Shown: positions 16,960 through 27,401, counted from the first letter of the stretch. The stretch is DNA of 64,000 nucleotides from Mucilaginibacter xinganensis (GCA_026225055.1 JAMFSA010000248.1:127332-191331), one strand, 5' to 3'. Numbers and translations are program-made. The notes: generated by a model not told the origin, from the letters alone.

Positions 16960-18114
16960 TTACCCTAATATCTTCCCGATAAGATTAATAAAAAGGTCTT
17001 TTAACGGCACTTGTTGAGCTACTACCGGCAAAAAGGGAAGTATAACGGCAGCTGTAAAAGCTATTAATGAGGTTTTGTCTACCAGTACCACCTTCATATC
17101 CTGGGCCTTTTCAAAACTCCCAAGCAAGTCAACATGCCACGAGGTATCCGGATTTTCTTCCTCAGTTTTATAAAAAGCTTTAAGCTCATCTTCATATTTT
17201 CTGGTCATGGGCCACGATTGCAAACTGTACTGCATAAAATATCTCCGTTTTACTTTTACCAGCAGTGGGATAAGCAATAGCAAGGGCAATATAAACAGGA
17301 GCAAAACAAACACGAGCACAGAACCAATGGCAATTTTATAATCTGTAACGGATATACCCGAAAAGATGATCAGATTATTAGTAACCCCCGCAGTAAGTAC
17401 CGAAAACGCTAGCGCAACAGGGAAAAAACTAAGCTGTGTGTATTGTAAAAATCCGAGCCCGCCAACGCCATCCGGATGCAGTGCAGAAAGGTGAAGATCC
17501 ATTGTCGAAAGCTTTCTTAAAAATACAATCCATAAAATAATGGTATAAAGCCAGCGATAAAGTAATAGCTGAAGTATAGGCAAACTTAAAAGCAGGTACC
17601 ACCACCCGGCAGCTGTAATATGGTTATTTACCATGTGCCATGGCGCATACGTATCGGCATTATTAATTCTGTTGTTTTCCTGGATGAAAAAGGAGCAATA
17701 AACCAATACTATAATGATATAATCAATGATCCTTGAACTTTTCCATTTTTCAATCCGCTCCAATACTTGTTCAAATTTCTGTTTATTATCATTGTCGACT
17801 ATTTTTGATTCATAAAAGAAGCTGATGGCGTGGTTAAAGGAATTATTTACGGCGCGCCTCGCAAATATGAGAATAGGTATTACCAGCAAAAGCCGAACGT
17901 GTGTTGAAATATCCCGCACAAAAAGGAGATAAAATTGACCTTGCCCGAGTTTAATAAATGATAACACAGCCAGTGGCAGCCAGCAGAGCATGATCAATCC
18001 CAAAACAAAAAATATCTGTTGTCGTAAGGTCTTAGACTCGAAGTGAGGGCGGTCAAAAAATTTCCAGAATATTCCACCTGAAGCGAAAGCGTAATCTTTT
18101 ATAGTGATATTCAT
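16960..18114 (-). CDS. Polytopic membrane protein of unknown function
   Basis: A 384-residue protein with seven or eight hydrophobic segments (about 34-54, 74-90, 133-150, 170-200, 228-250, 265-290 and 350-370). A cytosolic-looking loop of about 60 residues (FYKTEEENPDTSWHV region) precedes the last segment. I see no transporter signature, redox cysteines or catalytic motif. Similar proteins are annotated only as hypothetical membrane proteins. It lies upstream of the DUF308-like gene on the same strand and may be cotranscribed. Confidence 0.75.
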   Translation of the reverse strand: MNITIKDYAFASGGIFWKFFDRPHFESKTLRQQIFFVLGLIMLCWLPLAVLSFIKLGQGQFYLLFVRDISTHVRLLLVIPILIFARRAVNNSFNHAISFFYESKIVDNDNKQKFEQVLERIEKWKSSRIIDYIIIVLVYCSFFIQENNRINNADTYAPWHMVNNHITAAGWWYLLLSLPILQLLLYRWLYTIILWIVFLRKLSTMDLHLSALHPDGVGGLGFLQYTQLSFFPVALAFSVLTAGVTNNLIIFSGISVTDYKIAIGSVLVFVLLLFILPLLLLIPLLVKVKRRYFMQYSLQSWPMTRKYEDELKAFYKTEEENPDTSWHVDLLGSFEKAQDMKVVLVDKTSLIAFTAAVILPFLPVVAQQVPLKDLFINLIGKILG

Positions 18115-18318
18115 TTGCCTGGGGTTACTTATTTCCGGAGTTGATCAATATTTAATCAATTTAAGGAGCTTTCCCCTGTAATGAGCTTTTTACAAGTTGA
18201 TGTTGGTTTCAGATTTTAAAATGAAACTTATTAGTGAAAAGGAAGAATAAATAAGTGATGAAAGGATGTTTGACTAAAGGTTATAATCTGATAGCAACAT
18301 AAAATAAATAACTATCTA

Positions 18319-18822
18319 CTATTTGGTAGTAACAGTACTCATTTTGGCAAATTCCACATCATTAGGCTCCCATAATTCTATCTTGTTGCCTTCGGGATCC
18401 ATGATGTGTACAAAATTACCGTAGCTTGTTTTTTGTATGCTGTCAACCTGTAATATACCTGCTGTTTTCATGTTGGCTAAAAGCTGATCTAATCCTACCA
18501 CACGGTAATCGATCATAAATTGTTTTTCGGAGGGCTGAAAGTACTTGGTGGTTTCCTTAAACGGTGCCCATATGGTAAATCCCTTTTTTGTACTGTCCAT
18601 TCCCTGGTGCCATTCAAAGTTTGAACCGAATCCGCCTATGGTAATGCCCAGGTTTTTGCTATACCAGGCTTTAAGCGCCGCAGGGTCTTTGGCCTTAAAA
18701 AAGATACCGCCAATACCCGTTACCCGCGGACCGCTATTGACGGGATTAGTTAAACGACTGAATCCATAACCCAACAAGAATGCCGCACAAAGCAGGCAGA
18801 TTAAAGTAAACTTTTTCATCAT
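18319..18822 (-). CDS. Exported VOC (glyoxalase-like) protein
   Basis: A 167-residue protein with an N-terminal hydrophobic anchor or signal (about 5-24) and then a vicinal-oxygen-chelate fold: GIGGIFFKAKDPAALKAWY at the start and FVHIMDPEGNKIELWEP at the end, the usual paired beta-alpha-beta modules of one VOC domain. E148 (in KIELW) is a usual metal-ligand position. Most VOC proteins are cytoplasmic, so the leader is slightly unusual. The substrate is unknown. Confidence 0.85.
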   Translation of the reverse strand: MMKKFTLICLLCAAFLLGYGFSRLTNPVNSGPRVTGIGGIFFKAKDPAALKAWYSKNLGITIGGFGSNFEWHQGMDSTKKGFTIWAPFKETTKYFQPSEKQFMIDYRVVGLDQLLANMKTAGILQVDSIQKTSYGNFVHIMDPEGNKIELWEPNDVEFAKMSTVTTK

Positions 18823-18885
18823 ATGCGTTTTAGATTAAAGATAGGAAATGTTTGACCATCAATAGTGAATAAATATTATACTCAC

Positions 18886-19647
18886 TTAACGCTCACCTAC
18901 AACCCCATAAATAGCCTTACCCCAAAAAACACCCAGATCAGCGGCTCCATCTTTAGTAGGGTGCAGGTAAAATGTACCCTGATGTCCATCCTCAGGCCTT
19001 AGTTTCGTTAAATAATTATTCTTAAAATAGCCGAATGCTGCTGAATCGCCTAAAAATACCTGGTGATTTTGATAGCTGTTTACTAATGTTTTTATAGGCG
19101 TGAAATAACTTTGCAGCCTGTCCAATCCTTCCTGTAAATACTGCGCACCGTTATAGGTGTTGGGGCTGTACCACAATGGCAAGTTGATCACAACCTTGCA
19201 TTGTGGAAAATCACTCAGCAGTTTATCTACAATGCTTTTCATGTTTTTATAATAATCTTCGGGCGATACCGGCGATCCGTTCGGGCCTTTTACAGCACTG
19301 TCATTTGTACCCAGCATAATTGAGAAGATCAAAATTCCCGGTTTGGCAGAAAAACTGTTAGCCGCCTTTTCTGCAGCATTAAAAGTATCGCCACCCGGCA
19401 AAAAATCCACGGTAGTATAACCGCTATGCCCCTGGTTAGAAAATTCAACCACATCTATTCCCTTCTGTTTTTTTAAATAAGCGCTTGCTATTGCAGGCGG
19501 GGCTTGGATAGCCGGGCTATCGAGCCAGGCACCAAAAGTAATGCTGTCGCCTATATAAACCACCTTTACAACACGTTTTTGCGCCAAAAGCGAGAAATAG
19601 GAAAAGAATAATAACAAACTAAGCGAAAGGCGCAGTGTAATTTTCAT
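18886..19647 (-). CDS. Secreted SGNH/GDSL hydrolase
   Basis: I start this at the internal ATG (19647) rather than the ORF-track start because MKITLRLSLSLLLFFSYFSLLAQ is then a proper signal peptide. About 253 residues follow. Block I is VVYIGDSITFG with the nucleophile Ser, block III contains GTND, and the C-terminal DGxHxT motif reads LHPTKDG, giving the Asp/His pair. It is probably an acetyl or sugar-ester esterase. It lies divergently from the DUF2461 gene and only 1 kb before the polysaccharide locus, so a deacetylase role on plant glycans is plausible. Confidence 0.85.
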   Translation of the reverse strand: MKITLRLSLSLLLFFSYFSLLAQKRVVKVVYIGDSITFGAWLDSPAIQAPPAIASAYLKKQKGIDVVEFSNQGHSGYTTVDFLPGGDTFNAAEKAANSFSAKPGILIFSIMLGTNDSAVKGPNGSPVSPEDYYKNMKSIVDKLLSDFPQCKVVINLPLWYSPNTYNGAQYLQEGLDRLQSYFTPIKTLVNSYQNHQVFLGDSAAFGYFKNNYLTKLRPEDGHQGTFYLHPTKDGAADLGVFWGKAIYGVVGER

Positions 19648-19713
19648 TTTCGAATTTAGATAATTACCATCAACGGTACAATTCATAAAGGTTTAAACCA
19701 TTAGTTTTGTTAT

Positions 19714-20394
19714 ATGAATATCCCGGTATTACCTCCATCATGCTTTGAATTTATGCGCGAGTTGAAAAATAATAACAACCGCGAGTGGTTTGCCCTGCAT
19801 AAGGACGCTTATCAGCATGAGCTTGGTTTTATAGAAAGCTTTGCAGATGCCCTATTGCAGGAATTGAATATACATGATGTAATTGAAACACCCAACGGCA
19901 AAAAAAGCCTGCGCCGCATTTATAAGGATACCCGTTTTGCAAAAGAAAAGATCCCCTTCAAAACATGCTGGAGCGGTGGGTTCCGCCGGGCCGGCAAATA
20001 TCGCCGGGGTGGTTATTACTTTCGTTTTGAACCGGGCAATAGTGTGATAGTGGGCGGCTTCCGTGGCCCCAACCCTGAAGATCTGAAATTGATCAGGGAT
20101 GAAATTGCTTTTGATTCCGCGCCGCTGCGGAATATTCTGAATAGCAAAGCTTTTGTAGATACCTTCGGCACATTACGGGGTGAACAACTAAAAACCACAC
20201 CAAAAGGCTATGATGGCAATAGCGAAGGGATAGACCTGCTGCGTTATAAGCAATTCCTGCTGATCCGGCGGTTTACGGATGAAGAAGTGTTGCATGGAAA
20301 TTTTATAAAAGAGGCAGGTGCAACCTTCCGGAATATGCGGCCTTTTTTTGATTACATGAGCGAGGTACTCACCACAGATATAAACGGACAATAA
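19714..20394 (+). CDS. DUF2461 family protein
   Basis: A 226-residue cytoplasmic protein of the TIGR02453/DUF2461 family, recognised by the N-terminal FMRELKNNNNREWFALHK and the central RRIYKDTRFAKEKIPFKT block, followed by GGYYFRFEPGNSVIVGGF. The length is normal for the family. The biochemical role is not established. It is divergent from the SGNH hydrolase gene. Confidence 0.92.
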   Translation: MNIPVLPPSCFEFMRELKNNNNREWFALHKDAYQHELGFIESFADALLQELNIHDVIETPNGKKSLRRIYKDTRFAKEKIPFKTCWSGGFRRAGKYRRGGYYFRFEPGNSVIVGGFRGPNPEDLKLIRDEIAFDSAPLRNILNSKAFVDTFGTLRGEQLKTTPKGYDGNSEGIDLLRYKQFLLIRRFTDEEVLHGNFIKEAGATFRNMRPFFDYMSEVLTTDINGQ

Positions 20395-20727
20395 GTCCGT
20401 TCGCATTCAATTACACTTCTCTTAATATTGCCGGGCTGTCTTTAGTTTGGCTTGTTTTTCTGTTGTTTTTAATGTGTAAGTTGCTTAAAATCAGTTATAA
20501 GTGTATTCTTATTTTTTGCAGCTATCTCATTAGGTGCGCTACATCTGTGTAAACATTTGTTGTATTGATAGATACAAAAGTGTACATCATTTAATGGGAT
20601 GTATGATACCTTCACCATTATATAAACCGATCTATTTTACAACCCAAACCAATTCATATACCAGTTAACAGGTCATATTACCGTTGGCAGCGGATTTAAT
20701 TATCGCTTGTTTTTCAGAAGATACCTT
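20395..20727. promoter_or_regulatory. Leader of the GH74-GH31-GH29 operon
   Basis: A 330-bp non-coding stretch upstream of the first hydrolase operon. It contains an inverted repeat TTGTAT-TGATAG-ATACAA (20560-20577) that could be an operator. I could not place a convincing TTTG/TAnnTTTG promoter pair. Confidence 0.4.
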
Positions 20728-22992
20728 ATGAAAAGAAAACTATTATTTGTGTTATTTATAGCAGCTGTTGGTTTAAAAACCACAGTAAAGGCGCAGGTGT
20801 TAAGCCAATCCTATCAATGGAAGAGTGTACAGATGCGGGGCGGCGGATTTGTCGACGGCGTTATCTATCATCCTACCGAAAAGAACCTGTTGTACTGTCG
20901 TACCGATATGGGCGGTGCCTACAAATGGAACGAGGCTATTAAAGCCTGGGAGCCTATATTGGATTGGGTATCTTATAATGACCGTAACCTGATGGGGGTT
21001 GAAAGCATTGCCCTGGATGTTAATGACCCCAACCGTGTATATATGGCTTGCGGTACTTATACAGCTATTCGTGTTCCCAATGCTATACTGCGGTCGAACG
21101 ACAGGGGAAAAACGTTTAAACGTACCGATGTGCCCTTCAGGATGGGCGGCAATGAGAACGGCAGGGGCAACGGCGAACGTATGGCCGTAGACCCTAACAA
21201 TGGTAATATTATTTACATGGCAACCCGTTTAGATGGCCTATGGAAGAGCGAGGATGCCGCCGTTACATGGAACCGCGTAACCAGTTTCCCCGAAGTAAAA
21301 ATTCCCGTTGCTGATACCATCATTATCCCCAAAGCCAGGTATCACCCAAGGCCAAACGGGATGATATTCGTCGTGTTCGATCCTAAAAGCAAAGCTGATA
21401 ATAAGAGCTCCAATATATACGTAGGCATCTCACAAAAAGGAAAAGAAAATTTATTCCGCAGTACCGATGGTGGCACGACATGGGCAGCTATTCCCAACGA
21501 GCCTATCGACCTGATGCCAACACACGCTATATTATCAGCAGATGGTTCATTATATATAACCTATGGCACTAACCCCGGGCCCGATGTAATGACGGATGGT
21601 GCCGTATATAAATATAATACCGTTAGCGGTGCATGGACAAACATCACCCCACTAAAACCCCAGCCCGAAAATCAACAAGGATTTGGCTATGCCGCTGTGG
21701 CTGTTGACGCGCAGCACCCGCAAATGGTTATTGTAAGCACCTTTCACCGTTATGGCAAAACCGGGGGCGACGATATTTTCAGGAGCCTGGATGCCGGCGC
21801 TACGTGGAAACCCGTATTTACAGGTGGCGGCAATGGTAAATACGATTATACGGATGCGCCTTATGTATCGCACACGCCTATACATTGGTTGTTTGATTTG
21901 GAGATTGATCCTTTCAACGCAGATCATGCCATATTTACTACCGGTTATGGTTTACATGAGACTTTTGACCTAACCGATGTTGATAAGAACAAACCCACCA
22001 CCTGGGGTACAAAAAACAAAGGCATTGAGGAAACCGTAGCGCTGGAACTATTAAGCCCGCCAAAAGGTGTTCCGCTAATATCTGCCATAGGCGATTATGG
22101 TGGTTTTGTACACAATAACCTGGATGAGCCTGCTCCCGAAGGCAATTTCATAAACCCGCATTTCGCTAATACGGATGGCGTGACCTGTGGTGCTCAAAAC
22201 AGTAATACAGTAGTTAGGGTTGGCGTAGCATCATCACAAGTTGGCGGCGGCAATATCGGCTATTCACTGGATGGCGGCAAAACATGGCAGCCAACAACAG
22301 GCACACCTCAGCCGGAGAGTAAAGATGGTTTTATTTGTGTGTCCGCATCAGGCAATACCTGGATCTGGACACCACAGCGCAGCGCACCATATGTAACCAC
22401 CGATAAAGGCGCTACCTGGAAACAAATCCCCGGCCTGCCCAATAATACCCGTGTAATTGCCGACCCGCTAAACGATGCCAAATTTTACGCGATGGATCTG
22501 TTTAATGGGAAATTATACACCAGCACTGATAACGGAAACACTTTTACCGAACAGGATTTTCATCTGCCCAATGGTTTGCCCGACCGTGCATCAAATCGTG
22601 GTGATATTCGTGGCGGACAAGATCGTTTATATGCTGCGCCGGGTAAAGAAGGTGATCTGTGGATAGCGGATTTTGACGGATTATATCATGCCAAAAAAGG
22701 TTCGGCAGACTTTGAAAAAATAGATGGCGTTACCGAAATACATGGTTTTGGATTTGGCAAAGCTGCTCCAAAAAGCAATTATTCTGCATTGTATCTGGCT
22801 GGTACCGTAAATGGGGTGGATGGTATATTCCGCTCTGATGACAAAGGCAAGAACTGGGTACGCATTAATGATGATGCCCACCGCTGGAGCCTGATACTAC
22901 AAGTTACCGGCGACCCTAAAAAATATGGGCGGGTGTATGTAGGCACTCATGGTCGCGGTACTTTATATGGCGATATCAGCCAATCAAAATAA
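20728..22992 (+). CDS. GH74 xyloglucan-specific endoglucanase
   Basis: A 754-residue secreted enzyme; the start is moved to 20728 so that MKRKLLFVLFIAAVGLKTTVKAQ is the signal peptide. The protein is a tandem seven-bladed beta-propeller with several BNR/Asp-box-like repeats (SxDxGxTW types: SLDAGATWK, TDNGNTF, SDDKGKNWV). The family's two catalytic aspartates are visible as D60 in RTDMGGAYKW and D456 in AIGDYGGF. GH74 enzymes cut the xyloglucan backbone. It is the first gene of an operon with GH31 (27 bp gap) and GH29 (8 bp gap), which points to fucosylated xyloglucan. I expect a periplasmic or outer-surface location. Confidence 0.93.
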   Translation: MKRKLLFVLFIAAVGLKTTVKAQVLSQSYQWKSVQMRGGGFVDGVIYHPTEKNLLYCRTDMGGAYKWNEAIKAWEPILDWVSYNDRNLMGVESIALDVNDPNRVYMACGTYTAIRVPNAILRSNDRGKTFKRTDVPFRMGGNENGRGNGERMAVDPNNGNIIYMATRLDGLWKSEDAAVTWNRVTSFPEVKIPVADTIIIPKARYHPRPNGMIFVVFDPKSKADNKSSNIYVGISQKGKENLFRSTDGGTTWAAIPNEPIDLMPTHAILSADGSLYITYGTNPGPDVMTDGAVYKYNTVSGAWTNITPLKPQPENQQGFGYAAVAVDAQHPQMVIVSTFHRYGKTGGDDIFRSLDAGATWKPVFTGGGNGKYDYTDAPYVSHTPIHWLFDLEIDPFNADHAIFTTGYGLHETFDLTDVDKNKPTTWGTKNKGIEETVALELLSPPKGVPLISAIGDYGGFVHNNLDEPAPEGNFINPHFANTDGVTCGAQNSNTVVRVGVASSQVGGGNIGYSLDGGKTWQPTTGTPQPESKDGFICVSASGNTWIWTPQRSAPYVTTDKGATWKQIPGLPNNTRVIADPLNDAKFYAMDLFNGKLYTSTDNGNTFTEQDFHLPNGLPDRASNRGDIRGGQDRLYAAPGKEGDLWIADFDGLYHAKKGSADFEKIDGVTEIHGFGFGKAAPKSNYSALYLAGTVNGVDGIFRSDDKGKNWVRINDDAHRWSLILQVTGDPKKYGRVYVGTHGRGTLYGDISQSK

Positions 22993-23019
22993 ATATTCAA
23001 CCAAAATATATAAACGTTT

Positions 23020-25428
23020 ATGTTATTTAAAAATTTACATTCAGGCCTTTGCAAAGTAGGGATATCTTTATTGCTTCTTTCGTGTATGGCGGGCACAAAT
23101 GCAAACGCCGCTGTCCAAAGTTTCAGTAAGGAAACCGATGGTGTTAACTTTAAGCTGGATAAAGGAGCTTTAAAAATAAAAGTTTGCAGCGCCGATATCA
23201 TCGAGGTAAAGTACACCACGCTCAACTCTTTCCTTAATAAAGAATCATTGGTAGTTACTAATAAATGGGCCCAGCCAGCCGCGTTTACCGTAGCGGATAA
23301 TGGCAGTAGTGTAGTAATAACTACCGCCAAACTAAAGGTTGCTGTAGATAAGGCTACCAACGCCATCAGCTATTTAACAAAAGCCGGACAAGTAATAACT
23401 GCCGAAGATAAAGCAGACAACAAAAGTATGCAGGCCGCAACCATCGCAGGCATCAATACCTATAATTGTTCAACGCAGTTTGTTTCTCCTGCGGATGAAG
23501 GTTTGTTTGGCTTGGGCTGTCATCCCCTTGATTCATTGTCCATCAATTACAAAGGCCGTAACCAGGAAATGCTGATCAAGTATATGACCGGTGCTATCCC
23601 GGTGCTGCTATCAACCAAAGGATTTGGATTGATGTGGGATAATTACTCAGCCTCAAACTTTTATGGTGCCGAAGCGGGTAACACTAAATTCAAATATATA
23701 TCTGAGAGTGGTAAGCAGGTTGATTATTACTTTTTCTACGGCCCGAGTTTCGATCATATTATCGACTTATACCGTGTAACAACAGGTAAAGCTCCAATGT
23801 TCCCTAAATGGGCCTTTGGTTTATTCCAGTCGCAGGATAGGTATATGAGCCAGGATGAGATCATCTCCGTTAAAAATAATTACCGCAATAATCATATCCC
23901 GGTTGACGCTATCGTTCAGGATTGGTTTTATTGGGATCCGTTCCCAATCGGCTCACATATTATGAATCCGACCAGATATCCTAACCCTAAAGCGATGGTC
24001 GACGAATTGCATAAATCGCATATGCATGCCATGATCTCCATCTGGCCGGTATTGGGCAAAGGAACACCTAACTATGCCGCGTTAGAGAAAATTGGCGGTT
24101 TAACTGATATTACCTGGTTGAATTTTATGACGCACACATATGATAATTACTACGATTCTCATAACCCTGCCGCCCGCAAGTTATACTGGCAGGAGGCAAG
24201 GGATAGCCTTATAAAACGTTACGGTTGGGATGCCTGGTGGGTTGACCAATGTGAGCCTGATAACACCGATCTGCTGGATGCCCGCCGCCAAAGCAACTTC
24301 TATACAGGCAAAGGGATAGATTACTTTAATACCTACTCGCTGGAACATTCGACAGGTATATACGAAGGCTGGCGCAAGGACATCCCGGGTAAACGTGCTT
24401 TCTTTCTGATCCGTCAATCATTTGCGGGTGAGCAACGTAACGCCGCAACCTTATGGTCATCTGATATTACCTGTACCTTCGCATCGTACAAAAGGCAGGT
24501 GCCACAGGGTATAAATGCCTGCGCATCGGGTATACCATACTGGACATCTGATATCGGCGGCTACCACCTGCATTGGGAATCCCCGGATTGGTCGAAACCG
24601 GAATACCGCGAGCTGTTTACCCGTTGGTTTCAGTTTGGGGCATTCTGCCCTGTGTTCAGGATCCATGGTAAGGGCGAACGTGCCATCTTCTCAAAAAACT
24701 GGGATGAAAAAACACGTGGCATCCTGTTAAAATATGATAAACTGCGTTACCGCCTGTTGCCATATATCTATTCATTATCAGCCAAAGTAACCCAGGATAA
24801 TTACACCATTATGCGTTCACTGGCTTTTGATTTCAGAACTGATACCAATGTGTACAGTATCCCTGATCAGTATATGTTCGGCCCGGCATTTATGGTAAAC
24901 CCGGTTACCGAGCAATTGTATAGCGGCGCTAATGCATCCGCAGGCAAAACTACCCGTAGCGTTTACTTGCCGGCAGCTGCAAAATGGTACGATTTCTATA
25001 CCGGTCAGGTTTACAATGGCGGGCAAACCATAGCCGCCGCCGCGCCAATTGAAACCATACCGTTGTATGTTAAGGCAGGGTCAATTATCCCGATGGGCCC
25101 GGTAATGGAATATGCTACTGAAAAACCAGCGGATAAAATCGAACTAAGGATCTATCGCGGAGCAAATGGCAGTTTTGACTATTATGAGGATGAAAACGAC
25201 AATTATAATTACGAGCACGGTAATTACGCCACTTTTAAGCTAAATTGGAACGATAAACAACAGCAGCTTAGCATATCGGCTACAAAAGGCAGTTTTTCAG
25301 GAATGTTGAAGCAGCATACTTTTAATATAGTAATGGTGAATGGCACGCATGGCTCGGATTCATCAGTTGCCGATAAAATTGATAAAACTGTTGTTTATAC
25401 TGGTAAACCAATTTCAGTTAAACTATAA
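23020..25428 (+). CDS. GH31 alpha-glycosidase, probable alpha-xylosidase (paralogue 1)
   Basis: An 802-residue secreted GH31 enzyme with a signal peptide (about 1-30, ending ANA), an N-terminal beta-sandwich, a (beta/alpha)8 barrel (about 250-600) and C-terminal beta domains. The nucleophile region is GWDAWWVDQCEPDN (D409) and the acid/base lies in TLWSSDI (D482). No PA14 insertion is visible. In a locus with GH74 the expected substrate is alpha-1,6-xylose on xyloglucan oligosaccharides. A second, closely similar copy lies 7.5 kb downstream. Alpha-glucosidase activity cannot be excluded from sequence alone. Confidence 0.9.
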   Translation: MLFKNLHSGLCKVGISLLLLSCMAGTNANAAVQSFSKETDGVNFKLDKGALKIKVCSADIIEVKYTTLNSFLNKESLVVTNKWAQPAAFTVADNGSSVVITTAKLKVAVDKATNAISYLTKAGQVITAEDKADNKSMQAATIAGINTYNCSTQFVSPADEGLFGLGCHPLDSLSINYKGRNQEMLIKYMTGAIPVLLSTKGFGLMWDNYSASNFYGAEAGNTKFKYISESGKQVDYYFFYGPSFDHIIDLYRVTTGKAPMFPKWAFGLFQSQDRYMSQDEIISVKNNYRNNHIPVDAIVQDWFYWDPFPIGSHIMNPTRYPNPKAMVDELHKSHMHAMISIWPVLGKGTPNYAALEKIGGLTDITWLNFMTHTYDNYYDSHNPAARKLYWQEARDSLIKRYGWDAWWVDQCEPDNTDLLDARRQSNFYTGKGIDYFNTYSLEHSTGIYEGWRKDIPGKRAFFLIRQSFAGEQRNAATLWSSDITCTFASYKRQVPQGINACASGIPYWTSDIGGYHLHWESPDWSKPEYRELFTRWFQFGAFCPVFRIHGKGERAIFSKNWDEKTRGILLKYDKLRYRLLPYIYSLSAKVTQDNYTIMRSLAFDFRTDTNVYSIPDQYMFGPAFMVNPVTEQLYSGANASAGKTTRSVYLPAAAKWYDFYTGQVYNGGQTIAAAAPIETIPLYVKAGSIIPMGPVMEYATEKPADKIELRIYRGANGSFDYYEDENDNYNYEHGNYATFKLNWNDKQQQLSISATKGSFSGMLKQHTFNIVMVNGTHGSDSSVADKIDKTVVYTGKPISVKL

Positions 25429-25436
25429 TACCTATT

Positions 25437-27080
25437 ATGAGAAGAAGGACTTTAATAAAATCAGCGCTTACCGTTGTGCCGGGGTTAGCTATTACCAAAG
25501 CGCTGGGTGCTGAACACTTGTTGAAGAATATTTCACTTGATGAAACTACAGAACCGGGCCCGTTTAGCCCTAACTGGGATTCGTTACAGAACTATAAAGT
25601 GCCTGAGTGGTATCGTGATGCCAAATTTGGGATCTGGGCGCATTGGGGCCCGCAATGCCAACCCGAGCATGGCGATTGGTATGCGCGTATGATGTATATT
25701 GAGGGGAGCGATGATTATAAATTTCATGTGGAAAAATATGGCCATCCCTCAAAATTCGGTTTTAAAGATGTGATAAATGAGTGGAAGGCTGAGAACTGGG
25801 ATCCGGAGCATTTGGTTAATCTATATAAGAATGCCGGGGCTAAATATTTCTTCGCGTTAGCAAATCACCACGATAATTTTGATAATTACAACAGCAAATA
25901 CCATAACTGGAACTCGACCAAATTAGGCCCTAAAAAAGATTTGATTGGTGGATGGGCCAAGGCAGCTAAAAACAACGGGTTAAAGTTTGGCGTAAGTGTG
26001 CATGCCGCCCATGCCTGGATGTTTTATCAAACTGCGCAGGGAGCTGATAAAGCTGGTCCGTTGGCGGGTGTGCCTTATGATGGTAATATTACTAAAGACA
26101 TGGGCAAGGGCAAGTGGTGGGATGGCTACGATCCGCAGGCGCTATATTCGCAAAGGCACAAGGTTGGTCAGGACGGCGGCGAGCAGTGGGATTGGACGCA
26201 CGGTGCAAACATCCCCGATAAAAAGTATTGCGACGATTTCTTTAACCGTACCATAGACCTGGTTAACAGTTATGACCCCGATTTGGTTTATTTTGATGAT
26301 ACCGTACTGCCATTATATAATGTAAGTGATGTAGGCCTACGTATTGCCGCGCATATATATAACCGGAATATTAAAAAGAATAAGGGCAGCCTTGATGCTA
26401 TAATAACCGGCAAAATATTAAACGAGCAGCAGCGCAAATGCATGGTTTGGGATATTGAGCGGGGCCAAAGCAATCAGATAGAGCCTTTGCCATGGCAAAC
26501 AGATACCTGCATAGGCAACTGGCATTATGATAGGAAGCTGTATGAAGACAAAGGCTACAAAAGCGCCAAAGCGGTTATCCATACTTTAATTGATGTGGTA
26601 AGCAAGAATGGTAATCTGCTGCTGAATATTCCCGTTAGGGGAGATGGCACCATTGACGATGAGGAACAAGCCATTGTTGAAGGCATAACTGCCTGGAACA
26701 AAGCAAATGGCGAAGCCATATTTGGCACCCGGCCATGGAAAATATTTGGCGAGGGCCCGGCAAGTGAACCAACAGCTTCTGTAGCAACTCAAAATTTTAA
26801 CGAGGGTAAAGGCAAGCCATTTTCGGGTAGCGATATCAGGTTTACAACAAAGGGTAATATATTATATGCTATAGCTTTGGGTTTACCCGATGGTGGTAAA
26901 GCTGTTATAAAAGTATTAGGATTGAACAGTCAATATTATACCGGTAAAATAGCCGCTATTAAACTTGTTAGTACTGGACAGGGTCTGGTCTTTGATCGTA
27001 CTAATGACGCTTTAATCATTAATTTACCCGATAATGCCGCAGAACAGATTGCTTACAGCTTTAAGATCCTGCCTGCATAA
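25437..27080 (+). CDS. GH29 alpha-L-fucosidase
   Basis: A 547-residue exported enzyme with an RRR-containing, twin-arginine-like leader (MRRRTLIKSALTVVPGLA). The barrel starts with KFGIWAHWGPQCQPEHGDWYARMMY, typical of GH29, and continues with FALANHHDNFD. The nucleophile is probably D287 in LVYFDDTVLP. A C-terminal beta domain follows about residue 430. It would remove terminal fucose from xyloglucan side chains. It is the last gene of the GH74-GH31-GH29 operon and is followed by a hairpin. Confidence 0.92.
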   Translation: MRRRTLIKSALTVVPGLAITKALGAEHLLKNISLDETTEPGPFSPNWDSLQNYKVPEWYRDAKFGIWAHWGPQCQPEHGDWYARMMYIEGSDDYKFHVEKYGHPSKFGFKDVINEWKAENWDPEHLVNLYKNAGAKYFFALANHHDNFDNYNSKYHNWNSTKLGPKKDLIGGWAKAAKNNGLKFGVSVHAAHAWMFYQTAQGADKAGPLAGVPYDGNITKDMGKGKWWDGYDPQALYSQRHKVGQDGGEQWDWTHGANIPDKKYCDDFFNRTIDLVNSYDPDLVYFDDTVLPLYNVSDVGLRIAAHIYNRNIKKNKGSLDAIITGKILNEQQRKCMVWDIERGQSNQIEPLPWQTDTCIGNWHYDRKLYEDKGYKSAKAVIHTLIDVVSKNGNLLLNIPVRGDGTIDDEEQAIVEGITAWNKANGEAIFGTRPWKIFGEGPASEPTASVATQNFNEGKGKPFSGSDIRFTTKGNILYAIALGLPDGGKAVIKVLGLNSQYYTGKIAAIKLVSTGQGLVFDRTNDALIINLPDNAAEQIAYSFKILPA

Positions 27081-27082
27081 AT

Positions 27083-27109
27083 AACCTGCATTAGCATATT
27101 TTGCAGGTT
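27083..27109 (+). terminator. Hairpin after GH29 gene
   Basis: AACCTGCA and TGCAGGTT pair (8 bp, 11-nt loop) immediately after the operon's last stop codon, with only a short T-run. Probable terminator, moderate strength. Confidence 0.5.
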
Positions 27110-27401
27110 TATGGCGAAATTTTCAATATTATTTGGTAAAATAATACTACTCTTATTTGCCAAACCGTCCTAATTTTACTCCCATTAACCAATGCTGCCG
27201 GGCTTTTTATTTAGTCCGGCATACTATTTAACCTGATTAACATTAACCAACTATTGATTAAACATAGTTTGTATAATGAAATTTTACCTTTTTTAATATA
27301 ATATCCTCAGATATAATGCTGAATTATATATATTGGTAAAGTTTTACGGCTGGCCGTTAAGTGCCTGTAAACCGAAATACAAACCTAAAAATACACAAAA
27401 C

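Noticed and set aside
16712-17017. 101-residue plus-strand ORF
   Set aside because: Antisense to two well-supported membrane-protein genes; a shadow ORF.
22947-23366. 139-residue minus-strand ORF
   Set aside because: Lies antisense across the GH74 end and GH31 start; composition is that of a shadow frame.
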